From NCBI GenBank assembly GCA_046566065.1, contig JBKHXK010000006.1, forward strand, positions 23,853 to 87,852: a DNA stretch of 64,000 bases, read 5' to 3'. A model generated the notes under the pieces. That model was not told where the DNA came from. It saw only the letters and a list, made by a program, of their open reading frames with translations, and made no database searches. This DNA is from MB1-2 sp046566065. GTDB taxonomy: Bacteria; Actinomycetota; CADDZG01; WHSQ01. Made by a program: the position numbers and the translations under genes. Of the stretch, positions 33,415-43,167 are shown piece after piece (position 1 is the first letter of the stretch; the number at the start of each line of letters is the position of its first letter).

Positions 33415-35484
33415 TCAGTGGTGGGCGGCCGCCTCTTCTCTCTGGGCGTCTAAGACCTTCTGGGCGACGTCGTGGGGGACCTCCTGGTAGTGCGAGAAGC
33501 TCCACGAGAACGTTCCTTTGCCCCCGGTCATCGAGCGCAGGTCGGTGGCGTAATGGGATACCTCGGCGAAGGGGACCTTGGCCTTCACGATCTGGCGCCC
33601 GCCGCCGACGGTGTCGATGCCCTCGGGGATGCCGCGTCGTTTCTGAAGGTCGCCCATGATCTCGCCGGTGAACTCCTCGGGCACCATGACCTCGAGGGAC
33701 CAGATCGGCTCGAGCAAGGTCACACCCGCTTTCTCCACCGCCTCTTTCATGGCGTGAGAGCCGGCTAGCTGGAAGGCCATGTCTGACGAGTCGACGGAGT
33801 GGAACTTGCCGTCGTAGAGCTCGACCTTGAGATCGATCATCGTGAACCCCGTTCCCACCCCGCTGTCCATGGCGGAGCGGACACCCTTCTCGACTGACGG
33901 GATCCACTGGTTCGGGATGGCTCCCCCGAAGATCTTGTCCTCGAAGACGAATCCACTGCCGCGCTCGAGGGGCTCCACCCGGATGTTGCAGATGCCGTAC
34001 TGACCGTGGCCGCCGGACTGCTTCACGTGCCGTCCGACCACGTCGGCCTTCCCTTTCAAGGTCGAGCGGTACGGAACCTTGAACGGGACCTCGGCCACCT
34101 CGACCGAGAACTTCCTCTTCAGCTTCTCGACCACGACGTCCAGGTGCGCGTCTCCCATGCCCCACAGGATCGTCTGGTGCGTCTCGTCACTCCGCTCGAG
34201 CTTGAGCGCGGGGTCTTCCTCGATGATCTTCTGCAGGCCGATCATCAGTTTGTCCTCGTCGCCCTTCGTCTTCGGCGAGATCGCTTTCGGCAGCAGCGGC
34301 TCGGGCGGTTCGATACCCGGGAAGACGACCGGCGCCGACTTATCGGAGATCGTGTCACCGGTGACCGTGTGAGCGAGCTTCGCGACGGCTCCGATGTCGC
34401 CGGCGACGATCTCTTCGAGCTGTTCCTGGTTCTTGCCCCGCATCGTGAAGACATGGCCGACGCGCTCGTCGACGTTCTTCGTCGAGTTGTGGAGCGACGT
34501 CTCTCCCTTGACGGTCCCCGAGTAGACGCGGAAGAAGCTGACACGGCCCACGTAGGGGTCTGTCATGGTTTTGAACACCAGAGCCGACATCGGCGCGTCG
34601 GGCTTCGGCTCTCGGGCCTCGCCGCTCTCGGTCTCGACCGGTGGCCGTTCCAGAGGAGAGGGCCCGGCGGCCACGATGACATCCATGAGGCGGTCGACCC
34701 CGATCAGGCTCGTCGCGGAGCCGACCACGACGGGGAACATCCGGGCTTCGTCGACGCCCTCGTGGAGCGCCTTGACGATCTCGTCCCGGGTGATCTCTCC
34801 TCCCTCGAGGTAGCGCTCGAGCAGTGCGTCGTCGCTCTCCGCGACGGAGTCCAGGAGGTCCGTGCGGACCTCGTCGACGCGCGCCTGCCGGTCCTCGGGG
34901 ACGGCGACCTCTTTCGGGTCGGCACCGCTGTAGTCGTAGGCGGCGACGTCGATGACGGAGATGACCCCGTGGAAATCCGCTTCGCGGCCTAGCGGGAGCG
35001 AGATCGGCGCAACGGCCTTGCCGAAGGTCTCCCTCATCTGTTCCAGCGTGTTGCGGAACGACGAGTTCTCGCGGTCGAGCTTGTTGACGAACACCATGCG
35101 AGGAAGGCCAAGCTGGTCGGCGTAGTTCCAGGCAACCTCGGTCTGCACCTCGAGGCCCTCGACGCCGGAGACCACGAATATCGCCAGATCGGCGACCCGC
35201 ATCGCGGCGCGCATCTCGCTGGTGAAGTCCGCGTACCCGGGGGCATCCAGCACGTTGATCTTGTGGCCATCCCACTCGACCGGCGCCAGGGCGGTGGAGA
35301 TCGAGATCCCCTTGCGGATCTCCTCCTCCTCGAAGTCACACACGGTGTTGCCGTCGGTGATCTTGCCCATCCGCGTGATCGCGCCGGATCGATACAGCAT
35401 CGCTTCCGCGAGAGAGGTCTTGCCGGCGCCTCCGTGGCCGACGAGGACGACGTTGCGGATGTTCTCGGTCGGGTAGTTCTTCAC
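33415..35484 (-). CDS. EF-G-like translational GTPase (FusA2 type)
   Basis: 689 aa, full EF-G domain layout. G1 is GHGGAGKTS, G3 is LDAPGYADF and G4 is FVNKLDRE. In elongation factor EF-G the G3 motif is DTPGH, and the His triggers GTP hydrolysis; here it is Tyr, as in the FusA2 paralogues of mycobacteria, which are slow GTPases. Switch I reads EEEEIRKGISIST, and domain IV keeps QSGGHGQYG. It stands alone on the minus strand, away from rpsL/rpsG/fusA, supporting a paralogue with an accessory or ribosome-rescue role. Confidence 0.9.
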   Translation of the reverse strand: MKNYPTENIRNVVLVGHGGAGKTSLAEAMLYRSGAITRMGKITDGNTVCDFEEEEIRKGISISTALAPVEWDGHKINVLDAPGYADFTSEMRAAMRVADLAIFVVSGVEGLEVQTEVAWNYADQLGLPRMVFVNKLDRENSSFRNTLEQMRETFGKAVAPISLPLGREADFHGVISVIDVAAYDYSGADPKEVAVPEDRQARVDEVRTDLLDSVAESDDALLERYLEGGEITRDEIVKALHEGVDEARMFPVVVGSATSLIGVDRLMDVIVAAGPSPLERPPVETESGEAREPKPDAPMSALVFKTMTDPYVGRVSFFRVYSGTVKGETSLHNSTKNVDERVGHVFTMRGKNQEQLEEIVAGDIGAVAKLAHTVTGDTISDKSAPVVFPGIEPPEPLLPKAISPKTKGDEDKLMIGLQKIIEEDPALKLERSDETHQTILWGMGDAHLDVVVEKLKRKFSVEVAEVPFKVPYRSTLKGKADVVGRHVKQSGGHGQYGICNIRVEPLERGSGFVFEDKIFGGAIPNQWIPSVEKGVRSAMDSGVGTGFTMIDLKVELYDGKFHSVDSSDMAFQLAGSHAMKEAVEKAGVTLLEPIWSLEVMVPEEFTGEIMGDLQKRRGIPEGIDTVGGGRQIVKAKVPFAEVSHYATDLRSMTGGKGTFSWSFSHYQEVPHDVAQKVLDAQREEAAAHH

Positions 35485-35595
35485 GCGGCCCCCCTGTTAA
35501 GGCGACGGTTCAGGGGCGACATCGTATTCCGCCGCGACCGGCTGCGTAAGGGCCCAGGACCGGTCCCAGAGCTGCCCGTGGCTAGGATGCCGCGC

Positions 35596-36195
35596 ATGCT
35601 GGACCGCAAGCTCCGAGCGACCTGGAACCGCGTGATGATCCCCGTGGGCAACGTCGTGGCCAAGTCGCGCCTCAGCCCTAACGCCCTCACCGGTCTTGGC
35701 CTAGTGATCCAGGCGGGGTCGTCCTGGGCGATCCTCCAGGGCCGCCTCTTGTTGGCAGCTGTCGTAGCTCTGGTCGCCGCCATCTTCGATCTCTTGGACG
35801 GAGCCGTAGCGCGTTCGCAGAAGCGCGAATCGCCCTTCGGCGCCCTGGTCGACTCCACCTCGGACCGGTTGGCCGACATGCTGTTCTTCCTTCCCCTGAT
35901 GTGGCTCTACGGGGTGTCGCCGGACCTGCCCGATCGCGAGAACCGATGGATCGCGGGTCTGGCTCTGGCCGCCCTGGTCTTCTCTTTCCTCGTGTCGTAC
36001 GTGAAGGCCCGTGCCGAGGGCCTCGGCTTCGACGCCAAGGTCGGGTTGGCCGAGAGGGCAGAGCGCGTGGCCATCATGATCCTGGGTCTCGCGTTCGACC
36101 AGGTCTTGATAGCCCTGGTGCTGCTGACACTGACCTCGGCCATCACCTTCGTGCAGCGCGTGCTGCACGTCCGCAAGCAGGCCCTCCCCCGATGA
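35596..36195 (+). CDS. pgsA: CDP-alcohol phosphatidyltransferase (PgsA / phosphatidylinositol-phosphate synthase type)
   Basis: 199 aa from ATG 35596, with AGGA upstream. The active-site signature is complete: DLLDGAVAR..SPFGALVDSTSDRLAD (DxxDGxxAR..GxxxDxxxD), in the second of about six membrane segments. In actinobacteria the enzyme in this gene position makes phosphatidylinositol phosphate from CDP-diacylglycerol. Phosphatidylglycerol phosphate synthesis is the alternative. The acyltransferase and GT4 genes that follow support the inositol reading. Confidence 0.87.
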   Translation: MLDRKLRATWNRVMIPVGNVVAKSRLSPNALTGLGLVIQAGSSWAILQGRLLLAAVVALVAAIFDLLDGAVARSQKRESPFGALVDSTSDRLADMLFFLPLMWLYGVSPDLPDRENRWIAGLALAALVFSFLVSYVKARAEGLGFDAKVGLAERAERVAIMILGLAFDQVLIALVLLTLTSAITFVQRVLHVRKQALPR

Positions 36196-37124
36196 CGTCG
36201 CCCGCGAAGCGGCCTCGCGACGAGGGCCGCTTGATCCAGGGCGTCTACTACGCGTACGTCGCTCTCTCGGCCCTGGCACGCGTGATCCCCGAGGGTCTGG
36301 CCTACGGGTTGGCCCACGTCGCGGGGAGCTTCGCGGCCCGCCGCTCCAAGAAGCAGGAGCAGGTGGCGGCCAATCTCGCTCGCATCACCGGGGAAGCGGC
36401 GGACTCGAGGCGCGTTCGCAGCCTGGTCGTCGCCACTTTCCGTTCCTACGCGAGGTACTGGCTCGAGACCTTCCGGCTGGTGAGGGAGGGCCGGGACTTC
36501 TTCCTCGAGCGGTTCCATGCCGCGGGGGAGGAGCACCTCGATCGAGCCCTGGCGCAGGGTCAGGGCGTGATCGTCGCGGTCGGCCATCTAGGCAACTGGG
36601 ACGCCGCCGGCGCGTGGGTGGGGGCCCGGGGGAACCGCCTGGTGACGGTTGCGGAGGTCCTGAGACCGAGGCGCATGTTCGACTTCTTCGTCGAGCACCG
36701 AGCCCGGCTGGGGATGACGATCTACCCGGCCGAGAAGGGCGTGACGGAGAGGCTCGTCGCCGCGGTCGAGAGCGGGGCCGTGGTGGCGATCCTTGCGGAC
36801 AGGGACCTGAAAGCGACCGGGCCCGCCGTCACGTTCTTCGGTGAGGAGGCGACGTTCCCCGGCGGCGCGGCCTCGATAGCGTTGCGAACGGGGGCCCCCT
36901 TGCTCGTTGCCGGTGTCTGGGGCGTGCAGATGGCCGGAGGCAAGCGGGGGTGGCAAGCAGAGATCTCTCCGCCGATCCAGCTCCCCGAGCAGGGGGGCCG
37001 GGAGGCCATCCAGCAGGTCACTCAGGCGGTGGCCGACCATCTGGAGGACTTCATCCGGAGACGCCCGGAGGAATGGCACGTGCTCCAACCTTTCTGGACG
37101 AGCGACCGAGCGGCCTCTCGATGA
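36192..37124 (+). CDS. Lysophospholipid-type acyltransferase (PatA/HtrB-like)
   Basis: 310 aa, ATG overlaps pgsA stop (ATGA). The HxxxxD catalytic motif is VGHLGNWDAAG; other family blocks are AEKGVTERL, ILADRDLKATGPAVTFFGEEATFPGGAA and WHVLQPFW. In mycobacteria the corresponding gene (PatA) acylates phosphatidylinositol mannoside. It is coupled to the PimA-type gene. Confidence 0.9.
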   Translation: MTSPAKRPRDEGRLIQGVYYAYVALSALARVIPEGLAYGLAHVAGSFAARRSKKQEQVAANLARITGEAADSRRVRSLVVATFRSYARYWLETFRLVREGRDFFLERFHAAGEEHLDRALAQGQGVIVAVGHLGNWDAAGAWVGARGNRLVTVAEVLRPRRMFDFFVEHRARLGMTIYPAEKGVTERLVAAVESGAVVAILADRDLKATGPAVTFFGEEATFPGGAASIALRTGAPLLVAGVWGVQMAGGKRGWQAEISPPIQLPEQGGREAIQQVTQAVADHLEDFIRRRPEEWHVLQPFWTSDRAASR

Positions 37125-38212
37125 ACATCACGATCGTCTGTCCCTACGCGTGGGATCGCGTTGGCGGGGTCCAGTCACACGTCCGCTCACTCGCATCCGC
37201 GTTGCGCGAGCGCGGGCACGAGGTCTCCGTGCTCGCTCCTTATCGGGAGACGCCACCGGGTGATGCCGACGCGATCCGCGTCGGCCACGCCTTCGGGGTC
37301 CCGGCGAACGGCTCGGTGGCGCCGGTGGCGTTCGGGCCGCTGGCGGCTGCGGCAGTGCGCCGCGCACTGCGCGCAACGCGCCCCGATGTGTTGCACCTGC
37401 ACGAGCCCCTGATCCCGAGCTTGTCGCTACTCGCGCTGTGGAACGCCAACGCGCCAACGGTGGGAACCTTTCACGCAGCCGCCGAGGAGAGTTTCGGATA
37501 CCGCATCTCGGCGCCGGTTCTTCAACGAGCTGCGTCGAAGCTGACGGTCAGGACGGCGGTATCCGACGCCGCGCGCGATCTGATCTCGCGCTACCTGCCC
37601 GGGGAATACCTGCTGACCCCTAACGGTGTCGACACCGCCCGCTTCGCAGAAGCCGATCCGGCTCCGCGGCCCCAGGGCACGACCAAGAGGGTCTTGTTCC
37701 TCGGACGGATCGAGCGACGCAAAGGTCTCGAGGTGCTGATCCAGGCTTGGACGAGGCTCCGCGACCTGGACGCCGAGTTGATCGTTGCCGGCTCGGGTCC
37801 GGAGGAGAAGGCGTGCAGGGCCCTGGCCGAGCGGCTGCAGGTTCCCGCCACGTTCCTCGGGCGCGTTCCGGACGAGGAAGTGCCCGGTCTCTACCGGAGC
37901 GCCGACGTCTACTGCGCTCCGGGTCTGCGCGGCGAGTCCTTCGGGATCGTCCTCGTGGAGGCGATGGCGGCCGGCGCCTCGGTGGTGTGCAGCGACCTTC
38001 CCGGCTTCCGAGCGGTGGCCCAGGGAGCGGCGGAGCTCGTCCCACCGGGCGATGCCGGTGCCCTGGCAGACGCCATCAGGACGGTGCTCGCGGACGACGA
38101 CAAGAGCGCGGAGATGAGGAAGATGAGCAGGCTGATAGCGCGGTCGTACGACTGGTCTCGGCTGGTCGTGGGGGTCGAGGCGATCCTGGAGAAGGCCGCG
38201 GCTGCTCGATAA
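37121..38212 (+). CDS. pimA: GT4 glycosyltransferase (PimA-type)
   Basis: 363 aa, coupled by ATGA. The N-terminal acceptor domain starts MNITIVCPYAWDRVGGVQSHVRSLA, with the glycine-rich loop; the donor domain has VLFLGRIERRKGLEVLIQA and the Glu motif ESFGIVLVEAMAAGASVV. PimA transfers the first mannose from GDP-mannose to phosphatidylinositol, and neighbours pgsA and the acyltransferase fit that pathway. Substrate is inferred from context. Confidence 0.87.
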   Translation: MNITIVCPYAWDRVGGVQSHVRSLASALRERGHEVSVLAPYRETPPGDADAIRVGHAFGVPANGSVAPVAFGPLAAAAVRRALRATRPDVLHLHEPLIPSLSLLALWNANAPTVGTFHAAAEESFGYRISAPVLQRAASKLTVRTAVSDAARDLISRYLPGEYLLTPNGVDTARFAEADPAPRPQGTTKRVLFLGRIERRKGLEVLIQAWTRLRDLDAELIVAGSGPEEKACRALAERLQVPATFLGRVPDEEVPGLYRSADVYCAPGLRGESFGIVLVEAMAAGASVVCSDLPGFRAVAQGAAELVPPGDAGALADAIRTVLADDDKSAEMRKMSRLIARSYDWSRLVVGVEAILEKAAAAR

Positions 38213-38219
38213 TCACCCG

Positions 38220-38903
38220 ATGGGCCCCTCAGAACTCTCCGTGGTCGCGCGCGGCGTACGCAAGACCTACCACCAGGGCGGGGACGAGATCCGGGCTCTC
38301 CGAGGGGTCGATCTCGACGTAGCGGAGGGAGAGTTCGTCGCGATCACCGGAGCCTCGGGGTCCGGTAAGTCCACCCTGCTCCACGTCCTGGGTGCACTCG
38401 ACCGTCCCGATGAGGGGCGCGTCGAGATCGAGGGCCGCACGCTGGCCGACCTGTCGGAGGAAGACCTCGCCTTGCTCCGGCGACGCCGGCTCGGCTTCGT
38501 GCTGCAGTTCTTCAATCTCCTGCCGACGTTGAGCGCGGAGGAGAACGCCGCCTTCCCTCTGCTCCTCGACGGCCACAAGGACGCTCTGTCCCGAGCGGCC
38601 GAGGCTCTCGCCAGCGTTGGGCTCGAGCATCGACGCACGCATCGTCCGGCGCAGCTCTCGGGTGGAGAGCAGCAGCGTGTTGCCCTGGCGCGCGCTCTGG
38701 TGACGCGACCCGCCGTCGTGATGGCCGACGAGCCGACGGGGAACCTGGACTCCGCGACCGGCGAAGAGATCCTGAAGCTGCTCCGAGCGACCGCGGATAG
38801 GGGCCAGACGATCGTGATGGTCACGCACGACGAGCGCACCGCATCGTTCGCGGACCGCATGGTTCGCCTGTCCGACGGTGTGCTCGTGGATACCCCTACC
38901 TAG
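38220..38903 (+). CDS. ABC transporter ATPase (LolD/MacB type)
   Basis: 227 aa. Walker A GASGSGKST, Q loop FVLQFFNLL, signature LSGGEQQRVALARAL, Walker B VVMADEPTGNLD and the switch VMVTHDE. It lies directly before the FtsX-type permease and forms a MacB-like exporter or a mechanotransmission complex with it. Confidence 0.95.
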   Translation: MGPSELSVVARGVRKTYHQGGDEIRALRGVDLDVAEGEFVAITGASGSGKSTLLHVLGALDRPDEGRVEIEGRTLADLSEEDLALLRRRRLGFVLQFFNLLPTLSAEENAAFPLLLDGHKDALSRAAEALASVGLEHRRTHRPAQLSGGEQQRVALARALVTRPAVVMADEPTGNLDSATGEEILKLLRATADRGQTIVMVTHDERTASFADRMVRLSDGVLVDTPT

Positions 38904-41489
38904 GTGGCATCGGTGGCCGGCATCCTGCGCCGGATCAACCTGCGGCACCTTCGTGCGAAGAAGCTGCGGACCGCTCTCACGATCGGTGGGATAGCGGCGG
39001 GCGTCGCGCTCATGTTCTCGATCAACGTGATCAACGCGACGCTTCTCTCTTCGTTCCGCTCCAGCATCCGCGACCTCGCGGGAGCCGCCGAGCTCGAGGT
39101 GGCCGCCACGGATAGCGCCGGGCTCCCGCAGGGGTTCATCCGGCGCGTTGCTTCGGTGCAGGGGGTGGATCGGGCCGTGCCCGTGATCCGGACCACCACG
39201 ATGCTCCGCAGCGAGCAGGGCTCGGAACGCGGCTTGGTCCTCGGCGTGACCCCCGAGTTCTCTGCTCTGTTCCCTTCCGACCTCGGCCCCCTTGCCCAAC
39301 TACGTGTCTCGGGCGGCTTCGGCGGAGACGGCTCCGGGCTGCTCGTCGCGAAGACGCTGGCCGGAAAGCTGGGCCTGGAGGACGAGGACCGGGTCGCGGT
39401 CGAGACGCCCTCCGGGTCGAAGGATCTCTCGGTCTCGGGCTCGATCTCGGGCGGGGTGGTCGGTGTTCTGAACGGTGGAGACGTGGCGCTGATGCTGCTC
39501 CCGGCCGCACAACAGACCTTCGACAAGGACGGGCGCGTCGACTCGATCTACGTGGTGGTGGACCCGCGGGCAGACCTGGGGGCCGTGCGGTCCGACATCG
39601 AGGCCGAGCTCGATGGGGCCGGCCTGGTCGGTGAGCCCGGGGAGCGAGGACAGGGTTTGGAACGTGTCTTCTCCTCCCTCGCCACGCTGCTGTCGATGGG
39701 AGGAACCGTCGCTCTGTTCGTCGCCCTCTTCGTCGTCTACAACACGATGTCGATGTCGCTGGCCGAGCGCCGCCGCGAGATCTCGATGATCGTCGCCCTG
39801 GGGACGAAGCGGAGGGATGCGTTCGGCGCCTTCTTGGCGGAGGCGTTCGTCCTGGGGGCGGTCGCGTCCGTCACGGGGGTCCTCGGCGGGTTGTGGCTGG
39901 CGCGGGTGCTGGTCGTACGCGCCGCAGACGACTTCCGGATCCTGTCTCTGGACGCGGCCGGTCCCATCGTTGTCAAGCCGTCGGCGCTCGCGCTGGCGAT
40001 CGTCGGGGGCCTGGTCGTTTCGGTCGCCGGTGCCTACCTGCCCGCGCGCCGGATCCTGCACGTCGCACCGATGGAGTCCCTTCGACCGGTCGCCGCCTAC
40101 GAGTGGGAACCGGGGGCGACGGGCTTCGGCTCCGTCCGCACTTTGGCTGCCGGCATCATCGGCATCGTGCTCGCGGGCGCAACGCTGATCGCTTTCTTGC
40201 TCGTGCCGGAGGAGCGCTGGATCGTCACCGTGGGCCTTCTCTGTGGACTGACCGGGATCACCCTCTTACTCCCCAGGGTCGTCCCGTTCGCGCTGCGGCT
40301 GACGCGGCCCCTATTGCTTCGAGGCTTCGGCACCTCCGGGCGCTTGTCTGCCGACGCTCTCGCGAAGAATCCACGCCGGAGCACGTTCACGGTGGCGGCC
40401 CTCGTGCTCACCCTCGGCCTGGTCGTCGGGGTCGCCGCGTCACTCGGCTCGTACGAGAAGCAGATCGAGAGCACCGCCACGTCCCTGATCGGTGCGCCGA
40501 TCTACGTGACGTCGAAGTCGTTCACCGGACTCACCTCGGATCAACCGCTCCGCGGCGATCTCGTCGACGACCTTGCTCGGGTCGACGGAGTTCGCCACGT
40601 GTATCCGATCCGATTCGCCCTGCTCGATCTGGGCGACGAGCAAGGCCTGGTGTACGCGATCCACGTAGAGCGCGCTCTGGAAGAAGGAGCAACCACTCAA
40701 CTGGAGGCGATCACCCCGGACCCAGAGAGGTTCCTGGACGGGCTAGAGACCGGCGGGATCAACGTCTCCCGGCTGGCGGCGGAACGCCTGGACCTTTCGA
40801 TCGGGGACGAGTTGGCCCTGCCGACCCCTTCGGGTGAAAAGGCCTTCACGGTGACGGCGGTGTTCGACGACCTCTTGAGCTTCAACTCGTTCTATCTGGA
40901 TCTCGGCGTCTATCGGCAGCTGTGGGATGACGACAAGGTCGACGAGTTCGGGGTGATCCTCGAACCGGGTACCGACGTCGGCACCGCTCTAGGTGAGCTC
41001 GAGGAAGTGGTGCGTGCCGAGCGGGCACCCGCCGAGGTGTTCACGAAGGACGAGCTGGTCGGCCGCATCTTGGAGGTCGTGGGCGGAACCTTCGAGCTCG
41101 CCAAGGGGGTGCAGCTGGCCGCTCTGGTCGTGGCGGCCCTGACGATCGCGAACACCCTCTTCACGGCCGTCCTGGAACGGCGTTGGGAGATGGGACTCGA
41201 GCGAGCGATCGGCATGGGCGCACGACAGCTCGGTTCCACGGTGCTGTTGGAAGCCGCCACGATCGGAGCGATCGGCGCCGTGGGCGGTGTCCTGCTGGGG
41301 ATGGTCACCGGCTTCTTCATGACCCAGGCGATGGAAGCCGAGTTCTCATGGCACATCCCGTTCCATCTCCCGCTCGCTCTGATCCTCGTTTCCTTGGTGG
41401 GAGGCGTTCTGTTGGCGGCAGCCGCGGGGCTGCTGCCGAGCCGGCTCGCGGTACGGACGCCGATAATCGAGTCCCTCCGCTACGAATGA
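38904..41489 (+). CDS. FtsX/MacB-type ABC permease
   Basis: 861 aa from GTG 38904, which abuts the ATPase stop. An N-terminal membrane helix, a large periplasmic MacB-type domain (about 50-250), then a cluster of membrane helices including ALFVALFVVYNTMSMSLAERRREI; a second periplasmic region (about 510-720) and a final cluster ending ALILVSLVGGVLLAAAAGLLPS. Both FtsX blocks are there, as in long actinobacterial permeases. It may export lipoproteins or peptides, or drive cell-wall hydrolases. Confidence 0.93.
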   Translation: MASVAGILRRINLRHLRAKKLRTALTIGGIAAGVALMFSINVINATLLSSFRSSIRDLAGAAELEVAATDSAGLPQGFIRRVASVQGVDRAVPVIRTTTMLRSEQGSERGLVLGVTPEFSALFPSDLGPLAQLRVSGGFGGDGSGLLVAKTLAGKLGLEDEDRVAVETPSGSKDLSVSGSISGGVVGVLNGGDVALMLLPAAQQTFDKDGRVDSIYVVVDPRADLGAVRSDIEAELDGAGLVGEPGERGQGLERVFSSLATLLSMGGTVALFVALFVVYNTMSMSLAERRREISMIVALGTKRRDAFGAFLAEAFVLGAVASVTGVLGGLWLARVLVVRAADDFRILSLDAAGPIVVKPSALALAIVGGLVVSVAGAYLPARRILHVAPMESLRPVAAYEWEPGATGFGSVRTLAAGIIGIVLAGATLIAFLLVPEERWIVTVGLLCGLTGITLLLPRVVPFALRLTRPLLLRGFGTSGRLSADALAKNPRRSTFTVAALVLTLGLVVGVAASLGSYEKQIESTATSLIGAPIYVTSKSFTGLTSDQPLRGDLVDDLARVDGVRHVYPIRFALLDLGDEQGLVYAIHVERALEEGATTQLEAITPDPERFLDGLETGGINVSRLAAERLDLSIGDELALPTPSGEKAFTVTAVFDDLLSFNSFYLDLGVYRQLWDDDKVDEFGVILEPGTDVGTALGELEEVVRAERAPAEVFTKDELVGRILEVVGGTFELAKGVQLAALVVAALTIANTLFTAVLERRWEMGLERAIGMGARQLGSTVLLEAATIGAIGAVGGVLLGMVTGFFMTQAMEAEFSWHIPFHLPLALILVSLVGGVLLAAAAGLLPSRLAVRTPIIESLRYE

Positions 41490-41505
41490 TGAAAGGCTGT
41501 GGCTC

Positions 41506-42414
41506 GTGAGGAAGATCGCGCTCGCCCTGGTGCTAACGCTGGCTCTCGTTTCCTGCAGCGAGCCGGCCAAGCCCGGCGCGCCATCGGACGGGGCCGCGGC
41601 CCCCAGCGAGAGCGCCTCATCGGGGCCGGGGGGCGCCGGCAAGGACAACGATGAAGGCGGCAAGGACAAGGGCGGCTCTCCGGAGGACGGCTCCAAGAAG
41701 AAGGGCGCCGGAGGGGGCTCCTCCGAGGGCGACAAAGGTGGGAACGGTGATCCGGACGAGCCCTACAACGAGGGCCCCGGTGAGGATGACGGCTCTTCCG
41801 CCCTGTTCACGGCCGCGGGGGACTACGTCTACGAGCAATCCGGATACGAGCGATTCTGCAGCACGGCCAGTTGCGAACGTCAGGAGCTTCCCGACCGCCA
41901 AGCCTTGACGGTGACGGTGAAGGAGCGGTCGTCCGATTCGGCAACGGTCGTGACCGAAGCGCACGCATCGGACAACCGTCTGATGAGGACGACAACGCGG
42001 TTCTCGCGGGCGGACGCGGTCGTCACGGAGGTCTACGCGCGCTTCACGTACGAGGGATTCACCTTCGAGAACTCCTACCAACCCCAACCTCCGGTCGAGT
42101 CCCTTCGGCTCCCTCTGTCGGAAGGGCGCTCCTGGTCTGGTGAATGGCGCGACAGCACCTCGGGCACCTACCGCTTCGAAGTGGTCGGACGTGAGGAGGT
42201 CGAGGTGAGCGGCGCGGCGGTGCATGCGTTCAAGATCGACTACGAGATGACCTTCAGGGGTGAGTTCGATGGTTCGTCGTCCGGCACCGTCTGGGTCGAC
42301 CCGGCCACGAAGGTCCCGGTGAGAGCGTCCGGCACCCTCGATCTGCGCAGCGCCTTCGGCCGCTACACGACCGAGGCGACGACCCGGCTCGCGTCCGGCC
42401 CCGGATACAGATGA
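41506..42414 (+). CDS. Lipoprotein with low-complexity linker
   Basis: 302 aa from GTG 41506. The signal peptide ends in a lipobox LALVSC (Cys 17). A 75-residue Gly/Ser/Lys/Asp-rich spacer (DNDEGGKDKGGSPEDGSKKK) precedes a beta-rich domain with two cysteines (CSTASCERQ) and repeats such as DRQALTVTVKERSSDSATVV, SWSGEWRDSTSGTYRFEVVG. No family is recognised. It ends in ATGA overlap with the M48-like gene and follows the exporter by 16 nt, so it may be the exporter's partner or cargo. Confidence 0.8.
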   Translation: MRKIALALVLTLALVSCSEPAKPGAPSDGAAAPSESASSGPGGAGKDNDEGGKDKGGSPEDGSKKKGAGGGSSEGDKGGNGDPDEPYNEGPGEDDGSSALFTAAGDYVYEQSGYERFCSTASCERQELPDRQALTVTVKERSSDSATVVTEAHASDNRLMRTTTRFSRADAVVTEVYARFTYEGFTFENSYQPQPPVESLRLPLSEGRSWSGEWRDSTSGTYRFEVVGREEVEVSGAAVHAFKIDYEMTFRGEFDGSSSGTVWVDPATKVPVRASGTLDLRSAFGRYTTEATTRLASGPGYR

Positions 42415-43139
42415 GCCTTCAGGCGCGGCAGGTGAACGCATCTCCGGCTCGGGATTGGGATGTCCCCGAAGCCGGCTACCCCGCCCGGGATCGAGTGGCT
42501 CTTCTCGCTCTGATCTGGGTCCCCGCGGTGCTCGTCGCTCTCGTGGTGGCGGTGTTCACGGGACGGTGGTGGGCGGGCGTCGCTCTGCTGATCCTGTGGG
42601 GGCTGAAGACGCTCGCGGAAGCTCGCTGGACCGATCGAGTGATGCTGCGGCGGTTGGGGGCCGGGATGCTCGATCGACACGACGCACCCAGGCTCGAGAA
42701 CCTCGCGGCGGGGATCGCCTCGGACCTCGGGGTCGATCCGCCCACGCTGTATCTGCTCCGCGAAGGAGGCCCGAACGCGCTGGTAGCGAGCGGGGGCAAG
42801 AGTGGCGTCTTGGCGGTCAGGAAGGCCTTGTTGGACACCTTCACGCGCACGGAGCTCGAGGCGGTGGTGGCTCACTGCTTGGTGCGGCTGCACTCGAGGG
42901 AGTTCATCTACTCGAACCTCGCCGCGCGCTGGAGCGACCTGGGTGCGGGTCTGGCTCCGCAGGTAGGCACCTCGGACGACGTCCGGGCCGCGGCTCTCAC
43001 GCGCTACCCGCCGGCGCTGGCGGCCGCGATCTCGAAGTGCGATCCGCAAGTCGCCCGCTACGCGCCGCTGTGGTTCGTCGCGGACGCACCGTCGCATGTG
43101 CCGGCCGACCGTCGCGTGGAAGCTCTCGAGGACCTCTAG
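42411..43139 (+). CDS. M48-like membrane protein lacking the HExxH zinc site
   Basis: 242 aa. Two membrane helices (about 31-50 and 54-70) precede a region that matches HtpX-type peptidases: LAAGIASDLGVDPPTLYLLREGGPNALVASGGKSGVLAVRKALLDTFTRTELEAVV. At the place of HExxH the sequence reads AHCLVRLH: the catalytic Glu is Cys, so it should not be a protease. The downstream third-ligand motif is not seen. Coupled to the lipoprotein gene. Confidence 0.75.
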   Translation: MSLQARQVNASPARDWDVPEAGYPARDRVALLALIWVPAVLVALVVAVFTGRWWAGVALLILWGLKTLAEARWTDRVMLRRLGAGMLDRHDAPRLENLAAGIASDLGVDPPTLYLLREGGPNALVASGGKSGVLAVRKALLDTFTRTELEAVVAHCLVRLHSREFIYSNLAARWSDLGAGLAPQVGTSDDVRAAALTRYPPALAAAISKCDPQVARYAPLWFVADAPSHVPADRRVEALEDL

Positions 43140-43167
43140 TGAGGAGCGCAAGCTCGCCCGCTCGAAC

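Noticed and set aside
32804..34165. A 453-aa frame opposite the HIT gene and overlapping the EF-G-like gene
   Set aside because: Reads another frame of the EF-G-like gene and the antisense of HIT.
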